A stretch of 64,000 nt of DNA from Phenylobacterium sp. Lineage in GTDB: Bacteria; Pseudomonadota; Alphaproteobacteria; Caulobacterales; Caulobacteraceae. Location: NCBI RefSeq assembly GCF_004799515.1, contig NZ_SSMX01000030.1:230434-294433 (forward strand). Reading direction: 5' to 3'. A program made the translations under genes and the position numbers. Numbering within the stretch: the stretch's first letter is position 1; every line of letters begins with the position of its first letter. Positions 8,392 through 17,593 of the stretch are shown here, piece by piece. The notes under the pieces are model-generated. The model saw nothing but the letters and a program-made list of their open reading frames with translations. It did not search any database and was not told the origin of the DNA.

Positions 8392-9279
8392 CTACTCCAG
8401 CATCCCGCCGTCAGCGAAAGCGCAGCGATGGTCCTCGAGATAGGCCGCCAGGGATCCTGGTGCACGGCCGGTCAGGGCAAGGACACTGTCCGTAAGCGGC
8501 GCAGGCGATTGGGACTCCGTCATCGCGTCGCGGGACACCCAGTCCGCAGCCTGCGCATGGGATAGTCCTCTCGCTAGGAGGTCTGCGAGCTGATCTTCGG
8601 GCGAGACGGCCTCGTAGGTGATCTCGCGGTGAAGAATAGTGCTCAGCGCGCCGGCGACCTCGGCATAGGACAGGTGGCGAGGCCCGGTGAGTTGAACGCG
8701 GCCCAAGCCTCGGCCCTTCATGACCACCGCGCGGGCGCAGGCGACCACGTCGCGCGGATCGATGAAGGCCGGGGCGCCGCGCGCGGCTGAGCCTCGCCAC
8801 TGTCCCGTTGTCGCGATCTCGGCCGCATGCTCCAGCATCGTGGAGTCGAGGAGCGTCGGTAAAAGGGTCGTCGTGGGTATCGCCGGGACGTCCAAGGGTC
8901 CAGGTCCTTCACTGTCGCGGGTGGCGGCGTGTCTCCGGCGGACGGCATCCGCCGTGGCGATCTGGATGAGGTGAGGCCGCCCGTTCTGGCTGGCGACCGC
9001 GATGAGGCGCGTCAGTCGATCCTGCGCTTTGCCAGGACCGCGATCGGCCGCGACGAGGATCGCATCGAGCCTCGCCAATTGGCCTGGCGCGTCGCCTGCA
9101 ACGTCCAGCTGGCCGTCGCCGATGACCTGGATGGGGCGGACGCCTGTTCGGTCGAGGAACAGCCGGGATGCGGTGTTAGGGCTCAGTCCGAAGACCAGCA
9201 CGTCCATGCCCTCAAGCTGCAGTTGGCGAACCGCGGCGCGGCCGATCCAGCCTTCGGCCTCAACGATGAGTACGCGCAC
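8392..9279 (-). CDS. NmrA-like NAD(P)-binding protein
   Basis: A 295-residue atypical short-chain dehydrogenase of the NmrA/azoreductase-like group. It starts VRVLIVEAEGWIGRAAVRQL, a Rossmann strand with a degenerate glycine motif (EGWIGRA instead of GATGxxG), so cofactor binding is uncertain. Later segments (FIDPRDVVACARAV, LTGPRHLSYAEVA) are typical of the family. The GTG start at 9279 is chosen because a GGAGG site lies upstream and it begins the first strand directly; an ATG at 9339 would add 20 basic residues. It is likely cotranscribed with the giant regulator at 5572, and could sense redox state or act on a small molecule. It is divergent from the second giant regulator at 9527. Confidence 0.75.
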   Translation of the reverse strand: MRVLIVEAEGWIGRAAVRQLQLEGMDVLVFGLSPNTASRLFLDRTGVRPIQVIGDGQLDVAGDAPGQLARLDAILVAADRGPGKAQDRLTRLIAVASQNGRPHLIQIATADAVRRRHAATRDSEGPGPLDVPAIPTTTLLPTLLDSTMLEHAAEIATTGQWRGSAARGAPAFIDPRDVVACARAVVMKGRGLGRVQLTGPRHLSYAEVAGALSTILHREITYEAVSPEDQLADLLARGLSHAQAADWVSRDAMTESQSPAPLTDSVLALTGRAPGSLAAYLEDHRCAFADGGMLE

Positions 9280-9526
9280 AATCTGCCTCCGCCGGCGAGC
9301 GCCCTGCCTGCTGGGCGTCGCGCGATCCGAACCTCGCATTGCGGTCAGACGGGAAGCGCGCGGGGCCCGGTTATCCCGTCGTATGCCCGGTCACCGGGGG
9401 GCGCCGTCTTGCACGATCATGCTGCATCTTGGGGCTCTCTTCGGCGCGAGACGAAGATCGCCCAAGGTTGGAAAATGCGGGTATTGAGGTTTTACGACGG
9501 AACCGTCTCCAAGAATTGGCCGTGCG

Positions 9527-12397
9527 ATGACCGTGACCGAAACCGAGATCCAGACCGAGACGGCGCATCTCGACGGCTTGGGCGCGGGGGAGAACGACCT
9601 CGCGTTCGGTCCCTTTCGGTTTTCCTTGGACCGGCTCGAACTGACAGAGCAGGGTCGGCCCGTTGCGCTGGGAAAACGCGCTCTGATGGTGCTGGCCGCC
9701 TTGGCCAAACGTCCCGGCGAAGTCATCCCGCACGATCGATTGGTCGCGGAAGCCTGGCCGGGGCTCACCGTCGTGCCGGAGAACCTTCGAACGCAGATCG
9801 CGGCGCTCCGGCGCGCGCTGAATTCCGGGGGGTCGAAACAGGCCCTCATCGTCAACGTCGCCGGGCGTGGCTACCAGTTCGTGGGCGCGGTCTCGCGCGC
9901 CACGCCGGAGGTCCGACGTCCAACCAGTGCGGGGCGGGCCGTCCCGCGGCCGCTGGTTCGAGTCATCGGACGGGCGGATTCGATCCGGGCGGTCCGCGAC
10001 AGTGTGGCGGAGTATCGCCTCACCACGATCGTCGGCCCTGGCGGGATCGGCAAGACGACGGTCGCCCTGGCCGTCGTGGAGGACGCCGCGTTCGAGCGCG
10101 TGTGGTTTGCCGACCTCGGACCGGTTGCGGCGCCCATCGCCGTCTTGGGCGCTATCGCGGCGGCGGTCGGCGTGGACCTGCCCGCGCGCTCGAGCCTCGG
10201 TATCCTCGTCGACTTCTTCCGCCAGGCGCCCGGGCTTCTGGTCCTCGACAATTGCGAGCACCTGCTTCCCGGCTGCTCGCAAGTGGCCGCGCAATTGCTT
10301 GAACAGACAGACGGCCTCCACATCCTCGCGACGAGCCGCAATCCGTTGGACGTCGCCGGGGAGGCCGTCCGGCGCCTCTATCCGCTCGAGCTGCCGCCGC
10401 GCGCCACCCAGGCGCTCGCCGAAGCCCAGGCCTATCCGTCGGTGCAACTGCTCGCCGAACGCACGGCCATGGCCGGACTCGATATCGACCTCACGGACGA
10501 GGACGTTCCGGCGCTCGTGGACATCTGCCGGCGCCTCGACGGGCTTCCCCTGGCCATCGAACTGGCGGCGGCGACCGTGGCGGTCCTAGGACTCGGCGGG
10601 GCCGCCCGGCAGCTCGGCGAACGTCTCGACGCGCTCCGTCAAGGTCGGTCAACCGCGCCGCCGCGCCAGCGGACCCTCTGGGCCGCGTTTGCGTGGAGCT
10701 ATGAGCTGCTGTCGGAGCTTGAACGCGCCGTGCTCCGGCGCGTCTCATTCCTCAACGCGCCCACGCCGTTCGAGGCGATCGTGCGCCTCTGCAATGATCT
10801 GAAGCTGACCGACACTGAGATCATGGGCGCGTTGATTCAGCTGGTCGAGAAGTCGCTGATCAACGTGGATGTCGGCGGCGAGCACACCCTCCACTCGCTT
10901 CTGCAAGCGACCAAGGAATTCGCCCGCGCCGCCACCGAGCCGGATGAGGCGCGGACGATCCAGGCACGGCATGCCGAGCTGATGATCGACTGGTTGGACG
11001 AGGCGACGGAGAACTGGCGCTTCGGCGATCGCGCGGCGTGGATTGCGCGCTATGAGCGGCGGTTCGATGACGCGACGGCGGCGTTTGCTTGGAGCATGTC
11101 GCCGCGAGGCGACACCTCCATTGCGATCCGCCTGCTGGCCCACGCCTACCCGGTCTTGTTCTATCTCTCGCGCAGCTACATCGCCGTCGAATGGGTGGAG
11201 CAGTTGGAGCAGCGCCTCGCAGGTGCAGCGCCTTTGGCGCCCCGCGATGAGCTCGCGGTGATGGGCGCGCACGGCGTGTGCCACACCTATGTGCCGGCCG
11301 TGACGCCGGCGCTCCGCGAGATGTGGACGGCGATGCTGGCGAAGGCGCAGGCCGCGGACGACCTCAACGCGCAGATGCTCGCCCTTTGGGGCCTGTGGAT
11401 CTGTGCGACCTATCTGGGCGGCAATGCCGCGACACAGACCTGGGCCGGGGCGTTTCTCGACATTGCCGGGCGGCGTAACGACCCGTCCGATCTGCGGACC
11501 GGCAACTACATGATGGCGCAGGCGCGGCTCTCCTGCGGGGACACCACGGGCGCGCGGGAGACCGTCGAGCGGGCGCTGGCCTTTGGCAAGGTTGCCGATG
11601 TCGGTCTGGGCGCGGTCAAGTGCCAGTTCGATCCAGAAACCCTCCAGCGCGCGCTCCGCGCGCGCGTCGTCTGGCTGCAGGGGTACGTCCGCGAGGCGGT
11701 CGTCGATGCCCAGGCGAGCATGGACCTCGCCATGCGCGGCGCCCACGCGATCAGCATCAGCCAAGCCTGTCTCGATGCGGCCCAGGTGTTCCTTCTGTCC
11801 GGTGAGCTGGATGCGGCGGAGCAGGCGCTCGACACACAGGCCATCGTGATCACCAGCGTCGGGCTGGGCCGAACACCGGGTCAAGCCCGCGGCCTGCGCA
11901 TCGCCCTTTACGCGGCGCGGGGGCAGACCTTCGATGTGGTGGAGCTGCGCGAGATGCTGACTGTCCACCCGACCAACACCTTCCCGCGACGCTTTCCGAT
12001 CGTGGTCGGTAGCCTCGCGATCGCGCTGGGTGAACGGGGCGAGACCGCGATCCCCTTGGCGCTGATGGATCATGCCCTGGCGGACACCAACATGTCGCAC
12101 TGGTGCAGCCCGGAATACCTCCGCGCACGCGCCGCGTTGAAAGGCTTGGCGGCCGGTCGGACCGGCGATCCCTCGGCGGCCGAGGACCTGGAACTCGGCC
12201 TCACCCTTGCGCGAGAGCGGGGCGCAGCGAGTTGGGAGCTCCGCCTCGCGCTTGATCTCGCCCGGCTGCGCGAAGCGGCGGGGGACCCGCGCGCGGCCCA
12301 CGATCTCGCCGTCGCCACCCTGGAGCGTCTTCAGACCCTTGCGGTGAGCGCCGACTTGGGTCCGCTTCGCGACCTCGGGGCGCGCCTCAAGCCCTGA
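9527..12397 (+). CDS. Giant winged-helix / STAND-type ATPase / helical-repeat regulator (paralogue)
   Basis: A 956-residue paralogue of the protein at 5572-8382. The winged helix covers about residues 26-122 (KRALMVLAALAKRPGEVI ... VAGRGYQFVG). The ATPase has Walker A GPGGIGKT at 170-177, a Walker B-like LLVLDNCEHLL, and LPLAIELAAATVAVL. The rest is helical repeats of TPR character. The ATG at 9527 has only a weak ribosome-binding site, but it gives the same N-terminal extent as the paralogue. It is divergent from the NmrA-like gene and upstream of an epoxide-hydrolase-like gene (12553), which is a plausible target. The ligand is unknown. Confidence 0.82.
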   Translation: MTVTETEIQTETAHLDGLGAGENDLAFGPFRFSLDRLELTEQGRPVALGKRALMVLAALAKRPGEVIPHDRLVAEAWPGLTVVPENLRTQIAALRRALNSGGSKQALIVNVAGRGYQFVGAVSRATPEVRRPTSAGRAVPRPLVRVIGRADSIRAVRDSVAEYRLTTIVGPGGIGKTTVALAVVEDAAFERVWFADLGPVAAPIAVLGAIAAAVGVDLPARSSLGILVDFFRQAPGLLVLDNCEHLLPGCSQVAAQLLEQTDGLHILATSRNPLDVAGEAVRRLYPLELPPRATQALAEAQAYPSVQLLAERTAMAGLDIDLTDEDVPALVDICRRLDGLPLAIELAAATVAVLGLGGAARQLGERLDALRQGRSTAPPRQRTLWAAFAWSYELLSELERAVLRRVSFLNAPTPFEAIVRLCNDLKLTDTEIMGALIQLVEKSLINVDVGGEHTLHSLLQATKEFARAATEPDEARTIQARHAELMIDWLDEATENWRFGDRAAWIARYERRFDDATAAFAWSMSPRGDTSIAIRLLAHAYPVLFYLSRSYIAVEWVEQLEQRLAGAAPLAPRDELAVMGAHGVCHTYVPAVTPALREMWTAMLAKAQAADDLNAQMLALWGLWICATYLGGNAATQTWAGAFLDIAGRRNDPSDLRTGNYMMAQARLSCGDTTGARETVERALAFGKVADVGLGAVKCQFDPETLQRALRARVVWLQGYVREAVVDAQASMDLAMRGAHAISISQACLDAAQVFLLSGELDAAEQALDTQAIVITSVGLGRTPGQARGLRIALYAARGQTFDVVELREMLTVHPTNTFPRRFPIVVGSLAIALGERGETAIPLALMDHALADTNMSHWCSPEYLRARAALKGLAAGRTGDPSAAEDLELGLTLARERGAASWELRLALDLARLREAAGDPRAAHDLAVATLERLQTLAVSADLGPLRDLGARLKP

Positions 12398-12552
12398 GTT
12401 ACGACGCCGTACCGGCGGCGCCCATCGGCACATTGAAGTGGTTTCGTTCAATATAGGCCCAAGGCCCTGCGGCATCGATCGCGGGCCGAGGCGCCTCTCC
12501 GCCGGGCGAGACCGCGGGACTGAAGCGACGGCCCGCAAATGGAGCTTGAGCC

Positions 12553-13683
12553 ATGTCGGATCGGTCGAAACCAGACGGGGTCACGCGGACGCGTGAGACC
12601 AGACTCGCGCGACGTACCGTATTGGGTCTTCTTGCGGCCGCGACCCAAGCGCATGTCGCCTTCGGGATGCCCAGTATGCTCAGCACCAAGACCTTCAAGT
12701 CGCCCCGCCAGACCACCCAGTATCTCGAGGCAGGCCCTGCGGGGGGACCGTTGATGATCTTCCTGCACGGCTGGCCGGAAATCGGCCTGATCTGGCGCGC
12801 GCAGATGGAAGCCTTCGCCGCGGACGGTTGGCGTTGCGTGGCGCCGGACATGAGGGGCTACGGCGGTTCGTCAGCGCCCGATGGGGCCGCGCCCTACGCG
12901 CTTGAGCAGATCGTCGACGACATGGTCGAACTGCATCGGCACCTCGGCGGCAAGCCAGCCGTCTGGGTCGGCCATGATCTCGGCAGTCCGGTGGCCGGCG
13001 CCTTGGCCGCGCATCATCCGAACCTCAGCCGCGGCGTGGTCCTGGCGTCCATACCCTATTTCCCGCAGGGCTTTGCCCTGGCGAACCTCGTGCCCCTAGT
13101 GGACCGGCAGCTCTATCCGGCCGCCGAATATCCCGACGGCCAGTGGGATTATTGCCGCTTCTACGTAACCAATTTCGACACGACGGTTCAGGACTTCAAC
13201 GCTGACATCCCAGCGACCCTGGCGGCCATCTACCGGCCTGGAAGCCCGGCCGGCGTCGGCAAGGTCTACCGGTCCGCTCTGGTGAGCCGTAACGGCGGCT
13301 GGTTCGGGTCAGCCCATCGCGCACCGGTGGTGGCGCCAGACCCGTCGCTTTGGCCGCCTGCGGATTTCGACAAGCTTGTCGCGGCCTTTCGCGTCACCGG
13401 GTTCCGTGCGGGTAACGCCTGGTACCTGAACGACGCCGCCAACATCGCCTACGCGCACACTGCGCCGGATGGCGGTCGCCTGCGCCAGCCCGTGCTGTTC
13501 GTGAACGGCGACTACGACGGACTGTGCGACATCCGCACCGGCCGGATCAGCGAGCCGATGCGCGGCGCCTGTGAGCATCTGTCCATCGCCCACCTGTCGG
13601 GCGGCCATTGGCTGCCGGTGGAGCAGAAGGCGGAGCTCATCGACGCCATCCGCGGTTGGCTGAAGGCCACCGGCACGGCCTGA
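12553..13683 (+). CDS. TAT-exported alpha/beta-hydrolase, epoxide hydrolase type
   Basis: A 376-residue protein with a twin-arginine-like signal (ARRTVLGLLAAATQAHVAFG). The catalytic core has HGWPEIGLIWRAQ, the Asp-nucleophile elbow GHDLGSPVAG, an acid in NGDYDGLCD and a His in SGGHWLP. This fits the soluble epoxide hydrolase family; the Tat signal is unusual for that family but recurs in this window (4499, 17594). A possible inverted TTGAA...TTCAA pair lies upstream near 12434-12452. A VOC-fold gene follows 75 bp downstream on the same strand and may be cotranscribed. Confidence 0.83.
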   Translation: MSDRSKPDGVTRTRETRLARRTVLGLLAAATQAHVAFGMPSMLSTKTFKSPRQTTQYLEAGPAGGPLMIFLHGWPEIGLIWRAQMEAFAADGWRCVAPDMRGYGGSSAPDGAAPYALEQIVDDMVELHRHLGGKPAVWVGHDLGSPVAGALAAHHPNLSRGVVLASIPYFPQGFALANLVPLVDRQLYPAAEYPDGQWDYCRFYVTNFDTTVQDFNADIPATLAAIYRPGSPAGVGKVYRSALVSRNGGWFGSAHRAPVVAPDPSLWPPADFDKLVAAFRVTGFRAGNAWYLNDAANIAYAHTAPDGGRLRQPVLFVNGDYDGLCDIRTGRISEPMRGACEHLSIAHLSGGHWLPVEQKAELIDAIRGWLKATGTA

Positions 13684-13757
13684 TCGGAGCATCCCGGGCG
13701 GGCGGGGATTCCTGAAGCACACGCGATCACAGTCAGCCAACCCGTGAGGAACGCACC

Positions 13758-14216
13758 ATGACCGAGCCCAGCACCCCCGCGGCGTCCGCGTCGCCCTTCG
13801 CCTGGACCGCCGACCACACGGCCGTCCGTGTCCCCGACTTCGAAGCCGCCGTCGCCTGGTATTCGGAGAAGCTGGACTTTCGGATGAAGCAGACTTGGGT
13901 GCTCGGCGCGGTCACCTACGCATATCTCCACCCCGAGAACGACGATCGCTTCAGCATCGAGTTGCTTGCGGGTCCCGGCGCCGAGCCGCGGCCTGCCTTC
14001 GCTGACCTGCACGAAAGCTACGGGTTCGCGGGCTGGCACCATGTGTGTCTTCGCGTGGTGAGCGTCGCGGATACCACCGAGGAGCTGAGACGGCGCGGCG
14101 TCAAGATCGTGAGCGAGCCGCATGACGTGGCCGTCGCGGGTCTCACCGTCGCCTTCTTCTGCGACCCCTGGGGCAACCTCTTCGAGCTCGCCCAGCCGAT
14201 GGCCTCGGCAGGCTGA
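13758..14216 (+). CDS. VOC-superfamily protein (glyoxalase/dioxygenase fold)
   Basis: A 152-residue single-domain vicinal-oxygen-chelate protein. The segments DHTAVRVPDFEAAVAWYSEKL and WHHVCLRVVSVADTTEELRRRG mark two beta-alpha-beta modules, and FFCDPWGNLFELAQP closes the fold. Candidate metal ligands are the His in ADHTAV, the His in GWHHVCL and the Glu in LFELAQ. Members include glyoxalase I, extradiol dioxygenases and resistance proteins, and substrate cannot be read from sequence. It follows the hydrolase at 12553 on the same strand and ends in front of a strong shared terminator. Confidence 0.83.
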   Translation: MTEPSTPAASASPFAWTADHTAVRVPDFEAAVAWYSEKLDFRMKQTWVLGAVTYAYLHPENDDRFSIELLAGPGAEPRPAFADLHESYGFAGWHHVCLRVVSVADTTEELRRRGVKIVSEPHDVAVAGLTVAFFCDPWGNLFELAQPMASAG

Positions 14217-14246
14217 CCCGCCGCGATTCCGCGGGCGCGTCGGCGC

Positions 14247-14280
14247 CCGGCGCCATGGAGCTCCCGCCCCATGGCGCCGG
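14247..14280. terminator. Bidirectional terminator-like hairpin
   Basis: CCGGCGCCATGG pairs perfectly with CCATGGCGCCGG (12 bp, 10-base loop). It lies between the convergent VOC gene (stop 14216) and chloroperoxidase-like gene (stop 14285). There is no long T-run on either side, but the stem is among the strongest in the window. Confidence 0.65.
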
Positions 14281-14284
14281 CTCG

Positions 14285-15115
14285 TTAGGCGTTGATGAAC
14301 TTGAGGAGGTCGCGGTTGATGACCTCAGGGTGGGTCGTGCACATTCCGTGCGGATAGCCGGGGTAGAGGATCAGCTGCCCCTGCTTCAGCAGCTTCGCCG
14401 AAAGCAGGCCGGCGTCCGTGTAGGGGACAATCTGATCGTCGTCGCCGTGCATGACCAAAGTGGGCACGCCGATGGCCTTGAGGTCGTCGGTGAAGTCCGT
14501 CTCCGAGAAAGCCTTGATGCAGTCGTAGTGGGCCTTCGCGCTGCCGGTCATGCCCTGACGCCACCAGTTGAGGATGGTGCCCTCGCTCACCGCTGCGCCC
14601 GGGCGGTTGAACCCATAGAAGGGGCCTGACGCCAAGTCCTGGAAGAACTGCGACCGGTTCGCCAGCAGCGCGGCGCGCTGGCCGTCAAAGACCTCAATGG
14701 GCGTCCCGCCGGGGTTCGTCTCTGACTTCAGCATGATCGGCGGAACAGCGCCGATCAGCACCGCCTTGCCGACGCGGCCAGGCTCGGCGCGGGCCACGTA
14801 GCGCGCCACCTCGCCGCCCCCCGTCGAGTGGCCGATGTGGACGGCGTCGCGCAGGTCGAGATGGCTGGCGAGCGCCAGGACGTCCGAGACGTAGGTGTCC
14901 ATGTCGTTGCCGTCGACGGTCTGCGTGGACCGGCCGTGACCGCGACGGTCATGCGCGATCACGCGGAAGCCTTCGCCCAGGAAGAACATCATCTGGGCGT
15001 CCCAGTCGTCGGCCGACAGAGGCCAGCCATGGTGGAACACCAGCGCGGGACCCGAGCCCCAGTCTTTGTAGAAAATCCGGACGCCATCGGGGCGTTCAAC
15101 ATAGCCGTCGGTCAT
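14285..15115 (-). CDS. Cytosolic non-heme chloroperoxidase-like alpha/beta-hydrolase
   Basis: A 276-residue hydrolase without a signal peptide. It shares with the protein at 1099 the motifs [25 protein letters not shown] (Ser nucleophile), [10 protein letters not shown] and [16 protein letters not shown], plus a final His in YPHGMCTTH. The two are clear paralogues; this one lacks the Tat leader. The family includes cofactor-independent bromo/chloroperoxidases that act in vivo as esterases or perhydrolases. It is divergent from the hydrolase at 15452 across a 336-bp spacer. Confidence 0.88.
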   Translation of the reverse strand: MTDGYVERPDGVRIFYKDWGSGPALVFHHGWPLSADDWDAQMMFFLGEGFRVIAHDRRGHGRSTQTVDGNDMDTYVSDVLALASHLDLRDAVHIGHSTGGGEVARYVARAEPGRVGKAVLIGAVPPIMLKSETNPGGTPIEVFDGQRAALLANRSQFFQDLASGPFYGFNRPGAAVSEGTILNWWRQGMTGSAKAHYDCIKAFSETDFTDDLKAIGVPTLVMHGDDDQIVPYTDAGLLSAKLLKQGQLILYPGYPHGMCTTHPEVINRDLLKFINA

Positions 15116-15451
15116 TGCAGCACCTGTCTGTCTGAAAGGGGGTGGGCGTTGTCTCGCATCCGTCAGTCCCGCAACCGTCAGCGGCGGAGCCGGGGCAGCC
15201 GGGCGCAGCGATGGTCCATGGACACCGATCTGTCCTGGATCCGAGACGAGGGATTAGCGCCGCCCTTGTGGTGGCGCTCTTGAACCGCCTCTCAGGTTTT
15301 GAACGATCCTGCTGTCATCGCGCGTGAGGCGCTTCACGGCCCGAAAGACTTCGGGCGCGGTTCATTCCAATTCGCGGGGTTCCGACAACGCGGCCAACGC
15401 GCCGTCAGCCATATTCGCGGCCCGATCAAACGCGTTCCACGGAGCCTTCCC
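15116..15451. promoter_or_regulatory. Divergent promoter region with a perfect hairpin
   Basis: A 336-bp spacer between two divergent hydrolase genes. It contains the stem-loop GCCCGAA-AGAC-TTCGGGC at 15339-15356 (7 bp, no T-run). This could be an operator or a leader hairpin for the gene at 15452. No ORF in the spacer looks real. Confidence 0.4.
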
Positions 15452-16321
15452 ATGACCGCGCTCAGCGCCGCCGCTCAGACCCTGTTCGCTGAGAGCGGCG
15501 AGAACTCCTATGCCTATCGCCGGTTCGGTCCGCGATCGGCCTTGCCGCTGATCTGCCTGCAGCACTTCACGGGCACCCTCGACAACTGGGATCCGGCCGT
15601 CGTCGACGTCCTGGCCGGGACCCGCGACGTCGTACTGTTTGAGAATGCGGGGATCGGCCGGTCCAACGGCGCGCCGGCGTCCAGCGTCGAGGACATGACC
15701 CGCCACCTTCGGAATTTCCTCGAGACCCTGGGCATCGAGGTCTGCGACGTCCTCGGGTATTCGCTGGGTGGAATGATCGCGCAGCAACTGGCCCTGGAAC
15801 AGCCGTCCAGCCTCCACCGGCTGGTCCTCGTCGGCACGGCGCCACGGGGCGGGGAGGACATCATGCATCTCGACAAGCCGACGTTGGCTCCGCATTTCGC
15901 CAATCCGGACCTGGACGGCTTCGCCCGGCTGCAGAAGATTTTCTTCGCGCCAACCGCCTCCAGCCAGGCGGCCGGCGCGGCCTTCGTGAAACGGCTGGAG
16001 ACCCGGACCCAGGACCGGGAGCCCGCGGCCGGCGGCGACGTCGCCAAGGCGCAGATCGCGGCGTTTCGGGCGTGGGAGACAGGGGGCGCAAATCGCTTCG
16101 CCGACCTGAAGAAGATCGGCCATCCGACGTTCGTCGTGAACGGCGTGCGCGATGAGATGATCCCGATCCGCAATTCCTATTGGCTGGCCGAAAACTTGCC
16201 GAACGCCGTGCTGATGGCGCTGCCGGATTCCGCGCACGGATCGCTCTTCCAATTCCACCAGCCGTTCTGCCGGCAGGTGGAAGCGTTTCTCAGTTCGACG
16301 TCGGACTCGGCGGCCTTCTGA
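15452..16321 (+). CDS. Alpha/beta-hydrolase (Ser nucleophile, no signal peptide)
   Basis: A 289-residue hydrolase. Motifs are LICLQHFTGTLDNWDP, the elbow LGYSLGGMIAQ (Ser nucleophile), an acidic residue in NGVRDEMIP and a final His in DSAHGS. It resembles signal-less alpha/beta-fold hydrolases of the 3-oxoadipate enol-lactonase-like group, though the HG motif is replaced by QHFTG. The ATG at 15452 is preferred over one at 15299 because the extra 51 residues have no domain character. It runs toward the convergent AraC gene at 16379, which may regulate it. Confidence 0.82.
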   Translation: MTALSAAAQTLFAESGENSYAYRRFGPRSALPLICLQHFTGTLDNWDPAVVDVLAGTRDVVLFENAGIGRSNGAPASSVEDMTRHLRNFLETLGIEVCDVLGYSLGGMIAQQLALEQPSSLHRLVLVGTAPRGGEDIMHLDKPTLAPHFANPDLDGFARLQKIFFAPTASSQAAGAAFVKRLETRTQDREPAAGGDVAKAQIAAFRAWETGGANRFADLKKIGHPTFVVNGVRDEMIPIRNSYWLAENLPNAVLMALPDSAHGSLFQFHQPFCRQVEAFLSSTSDSAAF

Positions 16322-16378
16322 GATGACCGTGGTCCGGCATCGCACGGGGTTGGCGAGCTGACCTGATCGGCGCCCCGC

Positions 16379-17287
16379 TTAGGCAACCAGGCGGTGGTCG
16401 CCGCTGTCCCGCCCGCCCAGCCGCTCGCGCCGCGCGATGCAGGCCTGTTCCGTGCGCCACCGGCCGGGCGTGAGGCCCGTCGCCGTGGCGAAGGTTCGCG
16501 TGAAGTGACTCTGGTCCGCGAAGCCGCAGGCCAGGGCGATGTCAGCCAACGGGGTCGCGTCCTTCAGCAACATCTCTTTCGCCACCTGGACGCGCCGCTG
16601 CATCATCCAGCGGTGCGGGGCCAGGCCCGTGCTGCGGGTGAAGGCCCGCGAGAAGTGGCTGACGGAAAGCCCACACTCGTCGGCCAGCACCTGGAGTGAG
16701 ATCGTCGCCTCTAGATTGCTCTCGACGATGTCGCACGACCGCCGAAGCTGCCACGGCGCGAGACCGCCGCGGTGCTTGGCGCGCGGAATCTGCAGGGCGC
16801 CGTAGCGCTGCGCGATGTGCAGGTTCAGCGCCAGGGCGATCTGGTCGACCGTGGCCAGATTGTCCTGAGCGGCCCCCGCCAGGATGTGGGTGAGGCAGGC
16901 GCCCAGGTGGGCCATCACAACGTCACCGCGGGCGCCGCCGTGGGCCAAAGACAGGGTGCTGATGCGGGGCGCGCCGCAATGGTCCGCGGCGCGATCGAAC
17001 GCGGCGCGTGGCAGGAGCAGCTCGAGTTTGCTGCGACCATCGTAGGCCGCGTCATCGAGCGCCAGAGCGACGAGCGCGCTGGCGGACCGCCCGAACGGTA
17101 CGACCGGGGCGGGCTGGCCGTCGACTAGCATCTCCGGCGCGTCGTCAGCGCCCGGCAGTAGCGTGAGCACGAGACAGCCGGCGGCGCTGGCGAGGGGCGG
17201 TGGCGCGACCGCACGGATGACGGCCGGCGCTGGCGCAGTCAGGCAGAAGTAGTCCCGATGGACGCTGGATTGCGCGCGCTGGAACAT
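16379..17287 (-). CDS. AraC-family transcriptional regulator
   Basis: A 302-residue regulator with an N-terminal domain of about 190 residues and a C-terminal AraC double helix-turn-helix. The DNA-binding part runs from GLAPWQLRRSCDIVE to the second HTH ACGFADQSHFTRTF followed by TPGRWR. An ATG at 17287 is preceded by GGGAGACG and is preferred over one at 17311. The spacer upstream (17288-17593) contains two candidate operators: a degenerate copy of the element seen at 273 and 1014, and a palindrome shared with the DUF302 promoter. It probably controls neighbouring hydrolases. Confidence 0.87.
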   Translation of the reverse strand: MFQRAQSSVHRDYFCLTAPAPAVIRAVAPPPLASAAGCLVLTLLPGADDAPEMLVDGQPAPVVPFGRSASALVALALDDAAYDGRSKLELLLPRAAFDRAADHCGAPRISTLSLAHGGARGDVVMAHLGACLTHILAGAAQDNLATVDQIALALNLHIAQRYGALQIPRAKHRGGLAPWQLRRSCDIVESNLEATISLQVLADECGLSVSHFSRAFTRSTGLAPHRWMMQRRVQVAKEMLLKDATPLADIALACGFADQSHFTRTFATATGLTPGRWRTEQACIARRERLGGRDSGDHRLVA

Positions 17288-17385
17288 CGTTCGCGTCTCC
17301 CTTGGGGGCACGGGCGCCGTCTCGACGTGAGCGCAGCGACCGCGTTGATGACCCGAAGCTAAATGCGGTCCGCGTCGCGCCGGCC

Positions 17386-17400
17386 GTTAAGAGTTGTGAA
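17386..17400 (-). promoter_or_regulatory. Degenerate copy of the AraC-linked element
   Basis: Minus-strand TTCACAAC, three variable bases, TAAC, about 100 bp upstream of the AraC gene start at 17287. It matches the common part of the elements at 273-293 and 1014-1034. Weak on its own; supported only by its position upstream of a second AraC gene. Confidence 0.3.
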
Positions 17401-17474
17401 AATGCCGCGCCGACGCACGTGATCCGCCGACGGGCGCGCGACGGGGCGCGGGCGGCCCGGCACGCGACCGGACG

Positions 17475-17493
17475 ATACGGACGTATAGTCGAC
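17475..17493 (-). promoter_or_regulatory. Palindromic operator candidate shared with 24588-24606
   Basis: Read on the minus strand this is GTCGACTATACGTCCGTAT, identical over 19 bases to 24588-24606. Its core ATACG-N2-CGTAT is an inverted repeat. It is in the spacer between the AraC gene (17287) and the TAT hydrolase (17594), 100 bp upstream of the latter. Confidence 0.6.
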
Positions 17494-17593
17494 AGTCCGG
17501 GCGCGGGCTTTGAAGATGGAAGGCGCCCCCGGCCGTAAATCGACCCCCGCAGACGCGCGCGGTCGCGCCCGGAGGCCCAATGGGAGGCCGCCA

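Noticed and set aside
10745..12538. A 597-codon minus-strand frame opposite the giant regulator
   Set aside because: It is a mirror frame produced by high GC at third positions; it lacks domain character, while the plus frame has clear winged-helix and ATPase motifs.
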